From positions 801,856 through 865,855 of the forward strand of contig NZ_CP090958.1 in the NCBI RefSeq assembly GCF_025787225.1: a DNA stretch of 64,000 nucleotides, read 5' to 3'. This document shows, one piece after another, positions 52,261 to 62,266 of this stretch. Below the pieces are notes generated by a model. That model was not told where the DNA came from. It ran no database searches and saw only the letters and a program-made list of their open reading frames with translations. Numbering within the stretch: the stretch's first letter is position 1; the number at the start of each line of letters is the position of its first letter. This DNA is from Saxibacter everestensis (GTDB taxonomy: Bacteria > Actinomycetota > Actinomycetes > Actinomycetales > Brevibacteriaceae). A program made the position numbers and the translations under genes.

Positions 52261-54344
52261 GACAGTTCCTCCAACTCGGATCGCGCTTCGTCGACGTTGT
52301 CGGTTCCCAGGTAGGCCTTCATGACCTTGGGGTCGTTGCGAACGGATTCCGGATCACCGTGAGCGATCAGGACCCCGTCGTCGAGCACGGCGACGGAATC
52401 CGCCAACGACATGACCTGGGCGACGTCGTGCTCGACCAGAACAATTGTCAGACCGGCGTCGCGCAGGCTGCGGAGCAGGCCGGCGAGCATATCCCGTTCG
52501 TGCCCGGAGAGCCCCGCCATCGGCTCATCAAGCAACAGCAATGCCGGCTCGGCGGCGAGTGCTCGGCAGACCTCCATCATTCGCTGCCGTCCGAAAGGCA
52601 GCGAGGCTGCCTCCGTGCCGGCGACATCACCAAGCCGCATGGCATCGAGAATCGACGTCGCGGTGTCCCGGTGTGCTCGCTGCTCGGAGCCCTGTAGCCC
52701 CAGCATCCCGCGGACAATGCCGGCCCGGCCCAGCCGGTACCGGCCCATATACACATTGCCGAGCACATCGGTCGAGCTGAAGACCTGGAGGTTCTGGAAG
52801 GTCCGGGTCAGGCCGCGGTTGGCCGCGATGTGCGGCTTATGACCGGAGATGGTCTGCCCAAGGAAGGTGACCTCGCCGGTGGTCGGCGCCAACGCACCGC
52901 TGATCATATTGAAGCAGGTGGTCTTTCCCGCGCCGTTCGGCCCGATCAGGCCGAGAATTCGGCCGGCCGGCACATCGAAGCTCACATGGTCCACGGCGGT
53001 GACCCCGCCGTACTGCTTGCTCAGATCGCTGATTCGTAAAATGACTTCGCCGGGTTCGAGCGGTGTGCTGATCGTGGGCAGGCTCGAGGCGATATCGGCA
53101 TCGGCATCGGCCGACTCTGCGTGCTTCGGAGTGGATGCCGCGTCCGGCGACGTGGCGCCCGGATCGTCCGGCGAAGTGGCGCCCGAAGCGGCTCCCGACG
53201 TGGCACCCGGATCGTCCGGCGACGTGGCTCCCGAAGTGGCGCCCGTCGACGTGCTGCCGGTGGCTGCCGCCGGCCTACGGGAGTTCTTCGCGCCGCTCCC
53301 GCCATCCGCTCCCGATCGGCGTCGTTTCAGCAGCGAGGTGACCGCCTGATGCAGTCCGCCAGGCAGCAGGATGATCACGATGATCAGCACCAGGCCATAG
53401 CCCACCAGCTGCACCTCGCCCGAGGCATTCGGGATCAACAGCGGGATGACGTCGCGGAGCCCCTCGCCGAGCAGCTCGACCACGAAGGCACCGGCCAGCG
53501 CTCCCCAGACCGAACCGAGGCCACCGATGACGACCATCAGGAGCATCTCGACCGAATAATGGAAGTTGGCGATCTCGGGGCTGACGATCGTCACCTGGTA
53601 GGCATAGAACACTCCACCCAGCCCGGCGAGCCCGGCGGAGACAACCAGCACTTTCAGCCGCAAGGCGTATGTGCTGACGCCGAGGCATTCGGCGGCGAGC
53701 TCGGAGTCGTTGACCGCGGACAGTGCCCGGCCGGCCCGGCTGCGCGACAGATTGAGCGCCAGAATCAGGGCCACGATCACGAACGGGGCGACGAACCAGA
53801 AGAACAGTCCGTTGCTGGAGATCACCAGGCCGAAAACCTCCGGACGTTCGATGCCGTAGATGCCGGTTGTCCGCCCGGTGAACTCGGACTCCCGGACGGC
53901 GATCATCACGATGAAGCCGAGCCCGAGGGTGGCCAGCGCAAGATAGTGGCCACGCAGCCGCATCAGCGGCAGGCCGACCAGCAGTGCGATCAGCATTGCT
54001 ACCACGACCGCGATGAGTGCCGCCAACGGTCCCGGCACGTCGTACTTGGTCAGCAGGATCCCGTGGGTATAGGCGCCAACGGCGAAGAATGCCGCCTGGC
54101 CGAGGCTCACCTGACCGGCGAGCCCCATCAGCAGATTCAGCCCGATGGCAGGAAGCGCGAAGATCAGCGTGAACACGGCGATGTTCATCAGCGACGGCGT
54201 CACCACGAACGGGATGACGACGATGACGACCAGCAGAATGCCGAATCCGATCAGGTTGCTGCGTTTTGCCCGTGACCGCCCGGCGCCAAGACTCGGCGGC
54301 GCCTTGGTCAGCTTCGGCGCCTCGGGGGAGAGATTCGTAGTCAT
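52257..54344 (-). CDS. Fused LivM permease and LivG ATPase
   Basis: A 695-residue fusion of two transporter subunits. Residues 1-340 are a LivM permease (NLLMGLAGQVSLGQAAFFAV, LPLMRLRGHYLALATLGLGF, VIGGLGSVWGALAGAFVVEL). A low-complexity linker (about 345-420) repeats SGATSPDDPGATS. Residues 430-690 are a LivG ATPase: Walker A GPNGAGKTT, TFQNLQVFSSTDVLGNV, PFGRQRMMEVCRALA (signature region), LLLLDEPMAGLSG. Permease-ATPase fusion is uncommon in this family. Stop and start overlap with its neighbours. Confidence 0.92.
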   Translation of the reverse strand: MTTNLSPEAPKLTKAPPSLGAGRSRAKRSNLIGFGILLVVIVVIPFVVTPSLMNIAVFTLIFALPAIGLNLLMGLAGQVSLGQAAFFAVGAYTHGILLTKYDVPGPLAALIAVVVAMLIALLVGLPLMRLRGHYLALATLGLGFIVMIAVRESEFTGRTTGIYGIERPEVFGLVISSNGLFFWFVAPFVIVALILALNLSRSRAGRALSAVNDSELAAECLGVSTYALRLKVLVVSAGLAGLGGVFYAYQVTIVSPEIANFHYSVEMLLMVVIGGLGSVWGALAGAFVVELLGEGLRDVIPLLIPNASGEVQLVGYGLVLIIVIILLPGGLHQAVTSLLKRRRSGADGGSGAKNSRRPAAATGSTSTGATSGATSPDDPGATSGAASGATSPDDPGATSPDAASTPKHAESADADADIASSLPTISTPLEPGEVILRISDLSKQYGGVTAVDHVSFDVPAGRILGLIGPNGAGKTTCFNMISGALAPTTGEVTFLGQTISGHKPHIAANRGLTRTFQNLQVFSSTDVLGNVYMGRYRLGRAGIVRGMLGLQGSEQRAHRDTATSILDAMRLGDVAGTEAASLPFGRQRMMEVCRALAAEPALLLLDEPMAGLSGHERDMLAGLLRSLRDAGLTIVLVEHDVAQVMSLADSVAVLDDGVLIAHGDPESVRNDPKVMKAYLGTDNVDEARSELEELS

Positions 54345-55216
54345 TACACCCTCGCTTCGGCACGGCGGATGACGAGTCCGGCCGGGCGAACGATCAGCAC
54401 CAGGATCAGGATGAAGAAGGCAACGCCGTCGCGGAAGCCCGAATCGACATAGCCGGCGACGTAGGACTCAAGCATTCCCAGCAGCAGTCCGCCGACCACT
54501 GCGGCGCGAAACGACACGAGTCCGCCGAGCACGGCCGCCACGAACCCCTTCAGCCCGAGCAGCAGGCCGCCCGACCAGCTGGAGAGAAAGATCGGCGACG
54601 ACACGACGCCGGCAACTGCCCCGCACAGCCCAGCGATCGCGAAGGCCGCGATCGACGCCAGCACGGGCGAGATGCCAACGATCCGGGCCGCAACCGGTTG
54701 CTCGGCGCACGCTCGCAGGGCCTTTCCGAATCGGGTTTTCTCATAGAACAGCAGCACGCCGCCACCGACCACGACCAGGGCTCCGAGCATCCACAATTCC
54801 TGGGAACGGATGCTGACCCCGGCCAGGTCGATATTGGAACCCGCGAAGGCGGGGAGGCCCCGGGCCTCCGGTCCCCACAGCAGCAGCATCAGGGCCTGCA
54901 GCAGCGTCGAAACACCGAGCGTCAGGATGATCGAGATCAGCGTCGTCATGTTCTTGACCCGGGCGATCACCAGCCGCTCGATCGCAATGGCAACGACAGT
55001 GACCGATAGCACGGCAACGACCACCGCCAGGGCGAGCGGCATTCCGGCAGCAACCAGCCAGAGGGCGCCGAGGCCGGCGAGCGAGGCGAACTCGCCCTGC
55101 GCGATGTTGACGATGTGCCGGACGCTGTAAATCGCAATCAGCCCGACGGCGAGCAGGGCGTACACCGATCCCTGTGACAGCCCTGCCGCGGTCAGCTGCA
55201 GAAAGTCCGTGAACAA
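54344..55216 (-). CDS. livH: Branched-chain amino-acid-type ABC transporter, permease LivH
   Basis: A 290-residue permease with about eight hydrophobic segments; IYSVRHIVNIAQGEFASLAG, ACAEQPVAARIVGISPVLAS (loop) and GLKGFVAAVLGGLVSFRAAV are LivH motifs. ATG 55216, 10 bases after the binding-protein stop. Forms the channel with the LivM part of the next gene. Confidence 0.92.
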   Translation of the reverse strand: MFTDFLQLTAAGLSQGSVYALLAVGLIAIYSVRHIVNIAQGEFASLAGLGALWLVAAGMPLALAVVVAVLSVTVVAIAIERLVIARVKNMTTLISIILTLGVSTLLQALMLLLWGPEARGLPAFAGSNIDLAGVSIRSQELWMLGALVVVGGGVLLFYEKTRFGKALRACAEQPVAARIVGISPVLASIAAFAIAGLCGAVAGVVSSPIFLSSWSGGLLLGLKGFVAAVLGGLVSFRAAVVGGLLLGMLESYVAGYVDSGFRDGVAFFILILVLIVRPAGLVIRRAEARV

Positions 55217-55225
55217 AGCTGCCCG

Positions 55226-56407
55226 TTAGACTTTATCGAGGTTCCAGCGGCCATTCTTGGCAACTGCGAGAATGAGCGCCGAGGCGTCGAGGCCGGAATG
55301 ATCTTCCTTCGAGAAGTTGAAAATCCCGCTGATGCCGACCAGCCCGGTTGTGCTTTCGATGGTGTCCCGAAGCTTCTCCGGATCGGTGCCGGCCTTCTTG
55401 AATGCCTCGACGGCGACGTTCCAGGCGTCGTAGGCATGGCCGCCGAACGTCGACGGGTCGCTGCCGAATTCTGCCTTGTAGTCATCGACGTATGCCTTGA
55501 TAACGTCCGCTTGCTTGTCATCCGCGGGGAGCTGATCGACGACGAGCAGGCGGCCCATCGGCGCAATAACCCCGTCGGCGGAATCGCCGGCCGCGTCGAA
55601 GAACTCCTTGTTGCCCACCCCATGCGACTGGTAGACCGGCTTGTCGACGCCGATCTGCTTGTAGGCCTTCTGTGCCAGGCCGGCGGATGGCGTGATGCCC
55701 CAGATGATGACCGCATCGGCATCGGCCGAGCGCAGCTTCGTCATCTGTGCGGTGAAGTCGGTAGCGCTCGGCTCGAATGATTCGGTCGCCGTCAGCTCGA
55801 TGCCGCGGTCCTTGCCCATCGCGGTGATCTGATCCGCGATGCCTTCGCCGAAGCCGGTGGCGTCTCTTGCCAGCGCGACCTTCTTGTAGCCCTTGTCCTG
55901 CGCATCGTCGAGAATTCGCTCGATCACGACGTTGTCGTTCTGGGCTGTTTTGAACACCCATTCCGAGCCCTCGACGATCGAGGCGTTCGCGGCGACCGAG
56001 ATCAGCGGGATCTTGTTCTGTTCGGCGATCGGGCGCATTGCCAGGCTCGGTCCGGTACGGGAGGCGCCGATCAGCAGGTTGACCTTGTCGTCCTGGATCA
56101 GCTGGGTGGTTGCCTTGGCGGCGCCGTCCTCGGTCGACTGGTTGTCCTTGATGATCAGTTCGACTTCGCGGCCATCGATGCCGCCCGAGTCATTGAGCTT
56201 CTTGGCGAGCATCTTCAGCGTGTTCTGCTCCGGTACGCCGAGGTTTGCTCCGACCCCTGTGATGTCGAGCACCGCACCGATCTTGATCGGCCCTTCCTCG
56301 TCACCGGAACCGGAGTCCCCGCCAAGGTTGCTACCGCAGGCTGTAAGCCCGAGCGCGAGAGTCGCAATGGCTGCGGGAATGGCAAAACGTAAGCGAGACC
56401 ACTTCAT
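55226..56407 (-). CDS. Branched-chain amino-acid-type ABC transporter, binding lipoprotein
   Basis: A 393-residue lipoprotein: hydrophobic signal ending LGLTACGSN (lipobox LTAC). Bilobed type I periplasmic-binding fold: EGPIKIGAVLDITGVGANLG, LIGASRTGPSLAMRPIAEQN, KIPLISVAANASIVEG, WGITPSAGLAQKAYKQIGVD, FGGHAYDAWNVAVEAFKKAG. The ligand may be an amino acid, urea, aromatic acid or other; not determinable. First gene of the operon. Confidence 0.9.
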   Translation of the reverse strand: MKWSRLRFAIPAAIATLALGLTACGSNLGGDSGSGDEEGPIKIGAVLDITGVGANLGVPEQNTLKMLAKKLNDSGGIDGREVELIIKDNQSTEDGAAKATTQLIQDDKVNLLIGASRTGPSLAMRPIAEQNKIPLISVAANASIVEGSEWVFKTAQNDNVVIERILDDAQDKGYKKVALARDATGFGEGIADQITAMGKDRGIELTATESFEPSATDFTAQMTKLRSADADAVIIWGITPSAGLAQKAYKQIGVDKPVYQSHGVGNKEFFDAAGDSADGVIAPMGRLLVVDQLPADDKQADVIKAYVDDYKAEFGSDPSTFGGHAYDAWNVAVEAFKKAGTDPEKLRDTIESTTGLVGISGIFNFSKEDHSGLDASALILAVAKNGRWNLDKV

Positions 56408-56719
56408 GGGAAACTCCTTGAGTGGCCGTGAACGTCACTGTTCACGGCGGTTCCAGCTGCCAGATGAAATTACCGACCGGTTAGTCGCTTATTCACCGTC
56501 GTCTAAAAGCTATGTGACGTGGATCGCAATCGCAAGCGCAGAGCGGGCGGGTCCCCGGTAACTAGATCGAGTTGTAACCAGCGAAGCCGCTTCGCGCTGG
56601 TCGGGCAGGCACCCAGTGCCGGACGACGATGATCGACGTTCGTTAGACTTTACTAAGCGCAGGGCCTCTGCCCGATTGCCGCAGTATCTTCACGAACCGC
56701 AGAAACCGAAAGGGTTCCT
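56408..56719. promoter_or_regulatory. Divergent promoter region between the Liv operon and gatC
   Basis: About 310 bp between divergently transcribed operons. ACCGACCGGTTAGTC (about 56472-56486) is a small imperfect palindrome that could bind a TetR-type repressor. I could not assign promoters with confidence. Confidence 0.35.
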
Positions 56720-57019
56720 ATGCCTGCCATTACCCGCGCCGAGGTGGATCACCTCGCGCGGCTGGCCAGAATCGCTATGACCGATGCCGAGCTGGAAAAG
56801 CTCGCCGGCGACCTCGACGTCATCGTCGGGTCGATAGCGAAGGTCGCCGAGGTTGCCCAGTCCGACGTGCCGGCAACCAGCCACCCCATTCCGATGACCA
56901 ACGTGTTCCGGGAGGACATCGTCGAATCGACACTCCCTGTGGCCGATGCGCTCGCAGGCGCGCCGGCCTCCGAGGACAACAAGTTCCTGGTACCCCAGAT
57001 TCTCGGGGAGGAACAATGA
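56720..57019 (+). CDS. gatC: Asp/Glu-tRNA amidotransferase subunit C
   Basis: A 99-residue helical protein: [20 protein letters not shown] and [14 protein letters not shown] [25 protein letters not shown]. It stabilises the GatAB complex. The stop overlaps the gatA start by four bases. Confidence 0.94.
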   Translation: MPAITRAEVDHLARLARIAMTDAELEKLAGDLDVIVGSIAKVAEVAQSDVPATSHPIPMTNVFREDIVESTLPVADALAGAPASEDNKFLVPQILGEEQ

Positions 57020-58524
57020 GCGACATCATCAGGCTGACTGCTGCGCGGCTGTCCGAGAAGCTGATCGCCGGCGAACTGAGCAGCGAGCAGGTCACCTCCG
57101 CGCATCTGGACCGGATTGCCGCGGTCGAACCGGACGTGAATGCGTTCATCCATGTTTCCGCCGACGAGGCGCTGGCAACCGCGCGCGATGTCGATGCCCG
57201 GCGTGCCGCGGGCGAGACGCTGCATCCGCTGGCCGGTGTGCCGATCGCGGTCAAGGACATCGTCGTCACCAAGGGCATGCAGACAACCGCGGGTTCGAAG
57301 ATCCTGGAGGGCTGGGTTCCGCCGTACGACGCCACGCTGGTCGAAAAGCTGCGCGAAGCCGGCCTGCCTATTCTCGGTAAGACCAATCTGGACGAGTTCG
57401 CGATGGGTTCATCCACCGAGCACTCTGCCTACGGCAACACCCGCAACCCCTGGGACCTGGACCGGATTCCGGGCGGTTCCGGCGGTGGATCGGCGGCCGC
57501 TGTCGCCGCCTACGAGGCTCCGCTTGCCATCGGCACCGACACCGGAGGATCGATTCGCCAGCCGGCCGCCGTCACCGGGTCCGTCGGGGTGAAGCCGACC
57601 TATGGCGGCATTTCCCGCTATGGCCTGATCGCGATGGCGTCCAGCCTCGACCAGGCCGGCCCGGTAACCCGCAGCGTGCTCGATTCGGCGCTGCTGCATG
57701 AACTCATCGGCGGCCACGACCCACGGGACTCGACCTCCATTCCGGATCCGGTTCCCGCCCTCGTCGAGGCCGCGCGGCACGGAGACGTGCGCGGCATGCG
57801 GCTCGGCGTCGTGAAGCAGCTCACCGGTGAGGGTTACCAGCCCGGCGTACGCGCCAGCTTCGAAGCCTCGCTTAACCGGTTGGCTGACGCCGGTGCCGAG
57901 GTCGTAGAAGTCGACTGTCCCTCCTTCGACTACGCGCTATCTGCCTACTACCTGATCATGCCGTCGGAGGCCTCCAGCAACCTGGCGAAGTTCGACGGTA
58001 TGCGCTTCGGGCTGCGGGTCGAGCCAGAAGACGGGCCGGTGACGGCAGAACGCGTGATGGCGGCAACCCGAGCCGCCGGATTCGGCGACGAGGTGAAGCG
58101 TCGGATCATCATTGGAACGTACGCCCTGTCGGCCGGTTACTACGACGCCTACTACGGCAGCGCGCAGAAGGTCCGCACCCTGATCCAGCGCGACTTCGAT
58201 GCTGCCTTCTCGAAGGCCGACGTCCTGGTCTCACCCACCGCGCCGACGACGGCGTTCCCGATCGGCTCCAAGCTCGACGATCCGATGGCGATGTACCTCA
58301 ACGACGTGGCCACGATCCCCGCCAACCTGGCTGGAATCCCCGGGATGTCGCTGCCGAGCGGCCTGTCCGATGACGGGCTCCCGGTGGGCTTCCAGATTCT
58401 GGCACCTGCGAAGGCAGACGATCGTTTGTACCGCGTTGGCGCGGTGCTGGAAGGTTTGCTTGAGAAGGAGTGGAATGGTCCGCTACTTGATCGGGCTCCC
58501 GAACTGGAAGGAGCCACCAGGTAA
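57016..58524 (+). CDS. gatA: Asp/Glu-tRNA amidotransferase subunit A
   Basis: A 502-residue amidase: catalytic Lys in [15 protein letters not shown], the Ser-cisSer segment [14 protein letters not shown] and [17 protein letters not shown], the Ser-Ser-Lys triad. It releases ammonia from glutamine for the transamidation of mischarged Glu-tRNA-Gln or Asp-tRNA-Asn. The gatB start overlaps its stop by one base. Confidence 0.96.
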   Translation: MSDIIRLTAARLSEKLIAGELSSEQVTSAHLDRIAAVEPDVNAFIHVSADEALATARDVDARRAAGETLHPLAGVPIAVKDIVVTKGMQTTAGSKILEGWVPPYDATLVEKLREAGLPILGKTNLDEFAMGSSTEHSAYGNTRNPWDLDRIPGGSGGGSAAAVAAYEAPLAIGTDTGGSIRQPAAVTGSVGVKPTYGGISRYGLIAMASSLDQAGPVTRSVLDSALLHELIGGHDPRDSTSIPDPVPALVEAARHGDVRGMRLGVVKQLTGEGYQPGVRASFEASLNRLADAGAEVVEVDCPSFDYALSAYYLIMPSEASSNLAKFDGMRFGLRVEPEDGPVTAERVMAATRAAGFGDEVKRRIIIGTYALSAGYYDAYYGSAQKVRTLIQRDFDAAFSKADVLVSPTAPTTAFPIGSKLDDPMAMYLNDVATIPANLAGIPGMSLPSGLSDDGLPVGFQILAPAKADDRLYRVGAVLEGLLEKEWNGPLLDRAPELEGATR

Positions 58525-60020
58525 TGACTGAGCTGATGAAATACGACGCCGCGATCGAACGTTTCGACCCGGTTCTCGGCATCGAGGTGCACGTCGAACT
58601 CGGCACGGCGACCAAGATGTTCGACGGCGCGCCGGCGAGCTTTGGCGCCGGGCCCAACACCCAGGTGACTCCGACATCGCTCGGCCTGCCAGGCGCGCTG
58701 CCCGTTCTGAACCGGAAAGCCGTCGAGTACGCCATCAAGATCGGGCTGGCGCTCAACTGCGAGATCGCCGAATTGTGCCGCTTCGCCCGGAAGAACTACT
58801 TCTACCCGGACGTGCCGAAGAACTTCCAGACCTCGCAATACGATGAGCCGATCGCCTTCGACGGCTACCTCGACATCGAGCTGGACGACGGCGAGACGTT
58901 CCGGGTCCAGATCGAGCGCGCGCACATGGAAGAGGACGCGGGTAAGAACACCCACGTCGGCGGTGGCGGCGGACGGATCCATGGCGCCGTGCACTCGCTG
59001 GTCGACTACAACCGTGCCGGGGTCCCGCTGGTCGAGATCGTCACCAGGCCGATCGAAGGCGCCGGGGCGCGTGCACCGGAGGTTGCCCGGGTTTACGTAC
59101 AGACTCTGCGGGATATCTTCCGTACCCTGGACGTTTCCGAGGCGCGGATGGAGCAGGGCAATGTTCGGGCAGACGTGAATCTCTCGCTGCGCGATTCGCC
59201 GCAGTCTCCGCTCGGCACTCGCACCGAGACCAAGAACGTCAACTCTTTCCGCTCGATCGAGCGGACTGTCCGGTACGAGGTCTCGCGCCAGGCCGCGCTG
59301 CTGGCCGCCGGTGGCACAGTCACCCAGGAGACCCGGCACTGGCACGAGGACACCGGTGTGACGACATCCGGGCGGGTCAAGTCCGATGCCGACGATTACC
59401 GATACTTCCCGGAGCCGGACCTGGTACCGGTCGCCCCGAGTCGGGAGTGGATCGAGGAAATCCGGGCCAGCCTGCCCGAGCCCGGTTCGGTGCGGCGCAA
59501 GCGCCTGCAGGCCGAGTGGGGCTACACCGACCTCGAGATGCGTGACGTCATCAACGCCGGCCTGAGCGAGCTGATCGGGGAGACCATCGCGGCGGGTGCA
59601 ACGCCCGCTGCCGCCCGGAAATGGTGGTCCGGCGAATTGGCCCGATCGGCGAACACTCAGGGCGTCGAGGTCGGCGCCCTCGGGGTCAGCCCCGCCCACG
59701 TCGCGGAACTGGCCGGGCTCGTCGAGGCCGGAAAGCTCAACGACGCGCTGGCGCGCAAGGCGCTTGAGGGCGTTATCGCGGGGGAGGGCACTCCGAGCGA
59801 GGTGGTCGCCGCGCGCGGCCTCGAACTCGTCTCAGATGACGGGGCGCTCGGCGAGGCGATCGACCGTGCCCTGCAGTCCCAGCCCGATGTGGTCGCCAAG
59901 ATCAAGGACGGCAAGGTTCAGGCAATCGGAGCGCTGATCGGTCCGATCATGAAGGAGATGCGCGGCAAGGCCGATGCCGCCAAGATCCGTGAGCTGATCG
60001 TGGAGAAGCTCGGGGTCTGA
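58524..60020 (+). CDS. gatB: Asp/Glu-tRNA amidotransferase subunit B
   Basis: A 498-residue protein: [110 protein letters not shown] and a C-terminal GatB/YqeY domain. It activates the Glu/Asp on tRNA with ATP and transfers the amide. Last gene of gatCAB. Confidence 0.97.
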   Translation: MTELMKYDAAIERFDPVLGIEVHVELGTATKMFDGAPASFGAGPNTQVTPTSLGLPGALPVLNRKAVEYAIKIGLALNCEIAELCRFARKNYFYPDVPKNFQTSQYDEPIAFDGYLDIELDDGETFRVQIERAHMEEDAGKNTHVGGGGGRIHGAVHSLVDYNRAGVPLVEIVTRPIEGAGARAPEVARVYVQTLRDIFRTLDVSEARMEQGNVRADVNLSLRDSPQSPLGTRTETKNVNSFRSIERTVRYEVSRQAALLAAGGTVTQETRHWHEDTGVTTSGRVKSDADDYRYFPEPDLVPVAPSREWIEEIRASLPEPGSVRRKRLQAEWGYTDLEMRDVINAGLSELIGETIAAGATPAAARKWWSGELARSANTQGVEVGALGVSPAHVAELAGLVEAGKLNDALARKALEGVIAGEGTPSEVVAARGLELVSDDGALGEAIDRALQSQPDVVAKIKDGKVQAIGALIGPIMKEMRGKADAAKIRELIVEKLGV

Positions 60021-60052
60021 CGGCCGGTCGTCAGATACGAGCCGGCGCAGGC

Positions 60053-60086
60053 GCGGCGGCGGTGAGGGATCTCACTGCCGCCGCGC
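60053..60086 (+). terminator. Terminator of gatCAB
   Basis: GCGGCGGCGGTGAG pairs with CTCACTGCCGCCGC around GGAT, followed by GCTTTG. About 33 bases after the gatB stop. Confidence 0.85.
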
Positions 60087-60125
60087 TTTGTGCTTTCCCG
60101 CCGCCGGTATTAAGGTTCAATCTGG

Positions 60126-60144
60126 TTAGGCATACCTAGCCTTA
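60126..60144 (+). promoter_or_regulatory. DtxR/IdeR-like iron box
   Basis: TTAGGCATACCTAGCCTTA matches the 19-bp actinobacterial iron-box pattern (TTAGGTTAGGCTAACCTAA) at 12-13 positions, with TTAGG and CCTTA at the ends. It lies 33 bases before efeU, as expected for Fe-dependent repression of an iron-uptake operon. Confidence 0.7.
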
Positions 60145-60176
60145 TCGGCCCTATCGAACTTTCTGGCGGGGAATCG

Positions 60177-61034
60177 TTGCTAGCAAACTATCTGATCGGT
60201 CTGCGTGAGGGGCTGGAGGCCGCCCTGATCGTGGTCATCCTGGTCGCCTACATCGGCAAGGTCGGGCGCCGCGACGTGCTGGGCCGGATCTGGCTTGGTG
60301 TCTGGGCTGCGATCATCCTCTCGATCGCCGTCGCCGCGGTCATCACCTTCGGCTCCCAGACGCTGACGTTCCGCGCCCAGGAGATTCTCGAGGGCTGCCT
60401 CTCAGTTGTCGCCGTCGTTTTCGTCACCTGGATGATCTTCTGGATGGCGGAGGCCGGTCGGAAAATGGGCGCGGAGCTGCGGGATAGCGTGGACGCTAAG
60501 ATCGGCGGCGCGGGATGGGGACTGGTCGGCCTGGCATTTGTCTCCGTAGCGCGCGAAGGACTCGAGACGGCATTGATCATCGTGCCTTCCGCCACCGCCT
60601 ACGGACTGCAGGATGTGCGGCCCTTCATCGCCGCCGGCCTGGGAATTCTCAGTGCGGTGCTGCTCGGCTTCCTGATGCAGCGCGGCATGCTGCGGATCAA
60701 CCTGACCCGGTTCTTCACAGTGACCGGTGTTTTCCTGATCTTCATTGCGGGCGGAATCCTGAGCTACGGGGTGCACAGCCTGCAGGAGGCCAACCTGCTA
60801 CCCGGCCTGAACAGTTTCGCCTTCCAGATCGGCGACGTGATCCGGCCTGACAGCTGGGTCGGCACCCTGCTCGGCGGAATCTTCAACTTCACCCCGGAAA
60901 CCACGTGGCTTTCGGCTATCGCCTGGACGCTCTACGTCGGCATAACCCTGACGGTCTTCATCGTCGGCGCGCTCAGGCGGCGGCAGGCCTCCGTTTCCGC
61001 TTCAACGCCCAGCGCCGCCACCGCGGCCGGCTAA
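60177..61034 (+). CDS. efeU: Ferrous/ferric iron permease EfeU (FTR1 family)
   Basis: A 285-residue membrane protein with seven helices. The two REGLE motifs of FTR1/EfeU, LIGLREGLEAALIV and SVAREGLETALIIV, are both present, with Glu residues for iron passage. TTG start with GGCGGGGA upstream. First gene of efeUOB; oxidised iron is taken from the extracytoplasmic EfeO/EfeB. Confidence 0.94.
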   Translation: MLANYLIGLREGLEAALIVVILVAYIGKVGRRDVLGRIWLGVWAAIILSIAVAAVITFGSQTLTFRAQEILEGCLSVVAVVFVTWMIFWMAEAGRKMGAELRDSVDAKIGGAGWGLVGLAFVSVAREGLETALIIVPSATAYGLQDVRPFIAAGLGILSAVLLGFLMQRGMLRINLTRFFTVTGVFLIFIAGGILSYGVHSLQEANLLPGLNSFAFQIGDVIRPDSWVGTLLGGIFNFTPETTWLSAIAWTLYVGITLTVFIVGALRRRQASVSASTPSAATAAG

Positions 61035-61062
61035 CCATCACCTCACACCAGGAGCTAATCCC

Positions 61063-62262
61063 TTGCGTCATCTCAAGTACCCGGTTGCGGCCGCAGCGCT
61101 GACCGTTTTCGCCCTCTCAGGCTGTACTGCGAAGGTTCCGGCCAGCTCGGACGCCGCGGCAAAGGCGATCACCGTGACCAGCACCGACCAGGACTGCGCG
61201 GTGTCGGCCGCCGAGGCTCCCAGCGGGACGGCGACCTTCCGGATCACGAACAAGACAGACCGGGTCACCGAGTTCTATGTTCTTGCCGAGGACAAGCTGC
61301 GCATCGTCGGCGAGAAGGAGAACATCCTCGCCGGAACCACCACTGACTTCACGATCAGCGTGCAGCCCGGTGACTACTTCACCTCGTGCAAGCCGGGAAT
61401 GGTCGGCGAAGGCGTAGGAATGGCAGCATTCAAGGTCACCGATTCCGGCGCAGAAGCCAACCCGGGCAGCGATGACGAGCAGGTCCAGGCGGCGGTGGAC
61501 AACTACGTTGCCTACGTCAAGGATCAGGTTGCCGAGCTCGTCACCGGCACCGAAGAATTCGCCAAGGCATATCGGGCCGGCGATGACGACAAGGCCCGCG
61601 ACCTCTACGCCAGCACTCGGGCGAGTTACGAACGAATCGAGCCGACGGCCGAATCCTTCGGCGATCTCGACCCGAAGCTCGATTTCCGCGAGCCGATGGC
61701 CAAGGAAGAAGGCATCGACTGGACCGGCTGGCACCGGATCGAAAAGGACCTCTGGGCGCCCGAGGGATTCCAGGGCAGCTCCGATCAGGAACGCGACCGG
61801 CTTGCCGAGCTGCTGGTCAGCGACACCAAAGACCTGTACAAGGCGGTCTACGCCGATGAGTTCTCCGCCGGCCTGGACATCGGTGCCATCTCGAACGGTG
61901 CCATCGGCCTGCTCGACGAGGTCGCCTCATCGAAAATCACCGGCGAGGAGGAAGAGTTCTCGCACACCGACCTTTCCGACGTCAAAGCCAATGTCGAGGG
62001 TGCCTCGGTAGCCTATGGGAACGTCCGCGACCTGGCGGCATCGAAAGGCGACGAGGGCAAGGCGCTGGTCAGCAAGATCGACGGTCAGTTCAAGGCGATG
62101 GACGAGCTTCTGGCCAAGTACGGTGACCCGGAGAAGGGCTTCACCAGCTACGACAAGCTGTCGAAGGACGAGATCAAGGAGCTTTCCGATCAGGTCAATG
62201 CCCTGAGCGAGCCCCTGTCCCAGCTGACATCGGCCGTTTTGGGCATCCAGGCGGACAGCTAG
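61063..62262 (+). CDS. efeO: Iron-uptake lipoprotein EfeO
   Basis: A 399-residue lipoprotein, TTG start with AGGAG: ALTVFALSGCTAKVP carries the lipobox LSGC. An N-terminal cupredoxin-like domain (residues 35-130, with two Cys in TDQDCAVS and YFTSCKPGMVGEGVGMAAFK) is followed by the M75/imelysin-like helical domain with GWHRIEKDLW (HxxE metal motif). It binds iron outside the membrane and passes it to EfeU. Confidence 0.93.
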   Translation: MRHLKYPVAAAALTVFALSGCTAKVPASSDAAAKAITVTSTDQDCAVSAAEAPSGTATFRITNKTDRVTEFYVLAEDKLRIVGEKENILAGTTTDFTISVQPGDYFTSCKPGMVGEGVGMAAFKVTDSGAEANPGSDDEQVQAAVDNYVAYVKDQVAELVTGTEEFAKAYRAGDDDKARDLYASTRASYERIEPTAESFGDLDPKLDFREPMAKEEGIDWTGWHRIEKDLWAPEGFQGSSDQERDRLAELLVSDTKDLYKAVYADEFSAGLDIGAISNGAIGLLDEVASSKITGEEEEFSHTDLSDVKANVEGASVAYGNVRDLAASKGDEGKALVSKIDGQFKAMDELLAKYGDPEKGFTSYDKLSKDEIKELSDQVNALSEPLSQLTSAVLGIQADS

Positions 62263-62266
62263 GCCT

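Noticed and set aside
53121..54363. Long frames on both strands inside the LivM-LivG gene
   Set aside because: Composition is that of shifted high-GC frames; the transporter frame has all expected motifs.
58152..59699. A 515-residue minus-strand frame opposite gatA and gatB
   Set aside because: Shadow of gatB; no family motif and no start signal.
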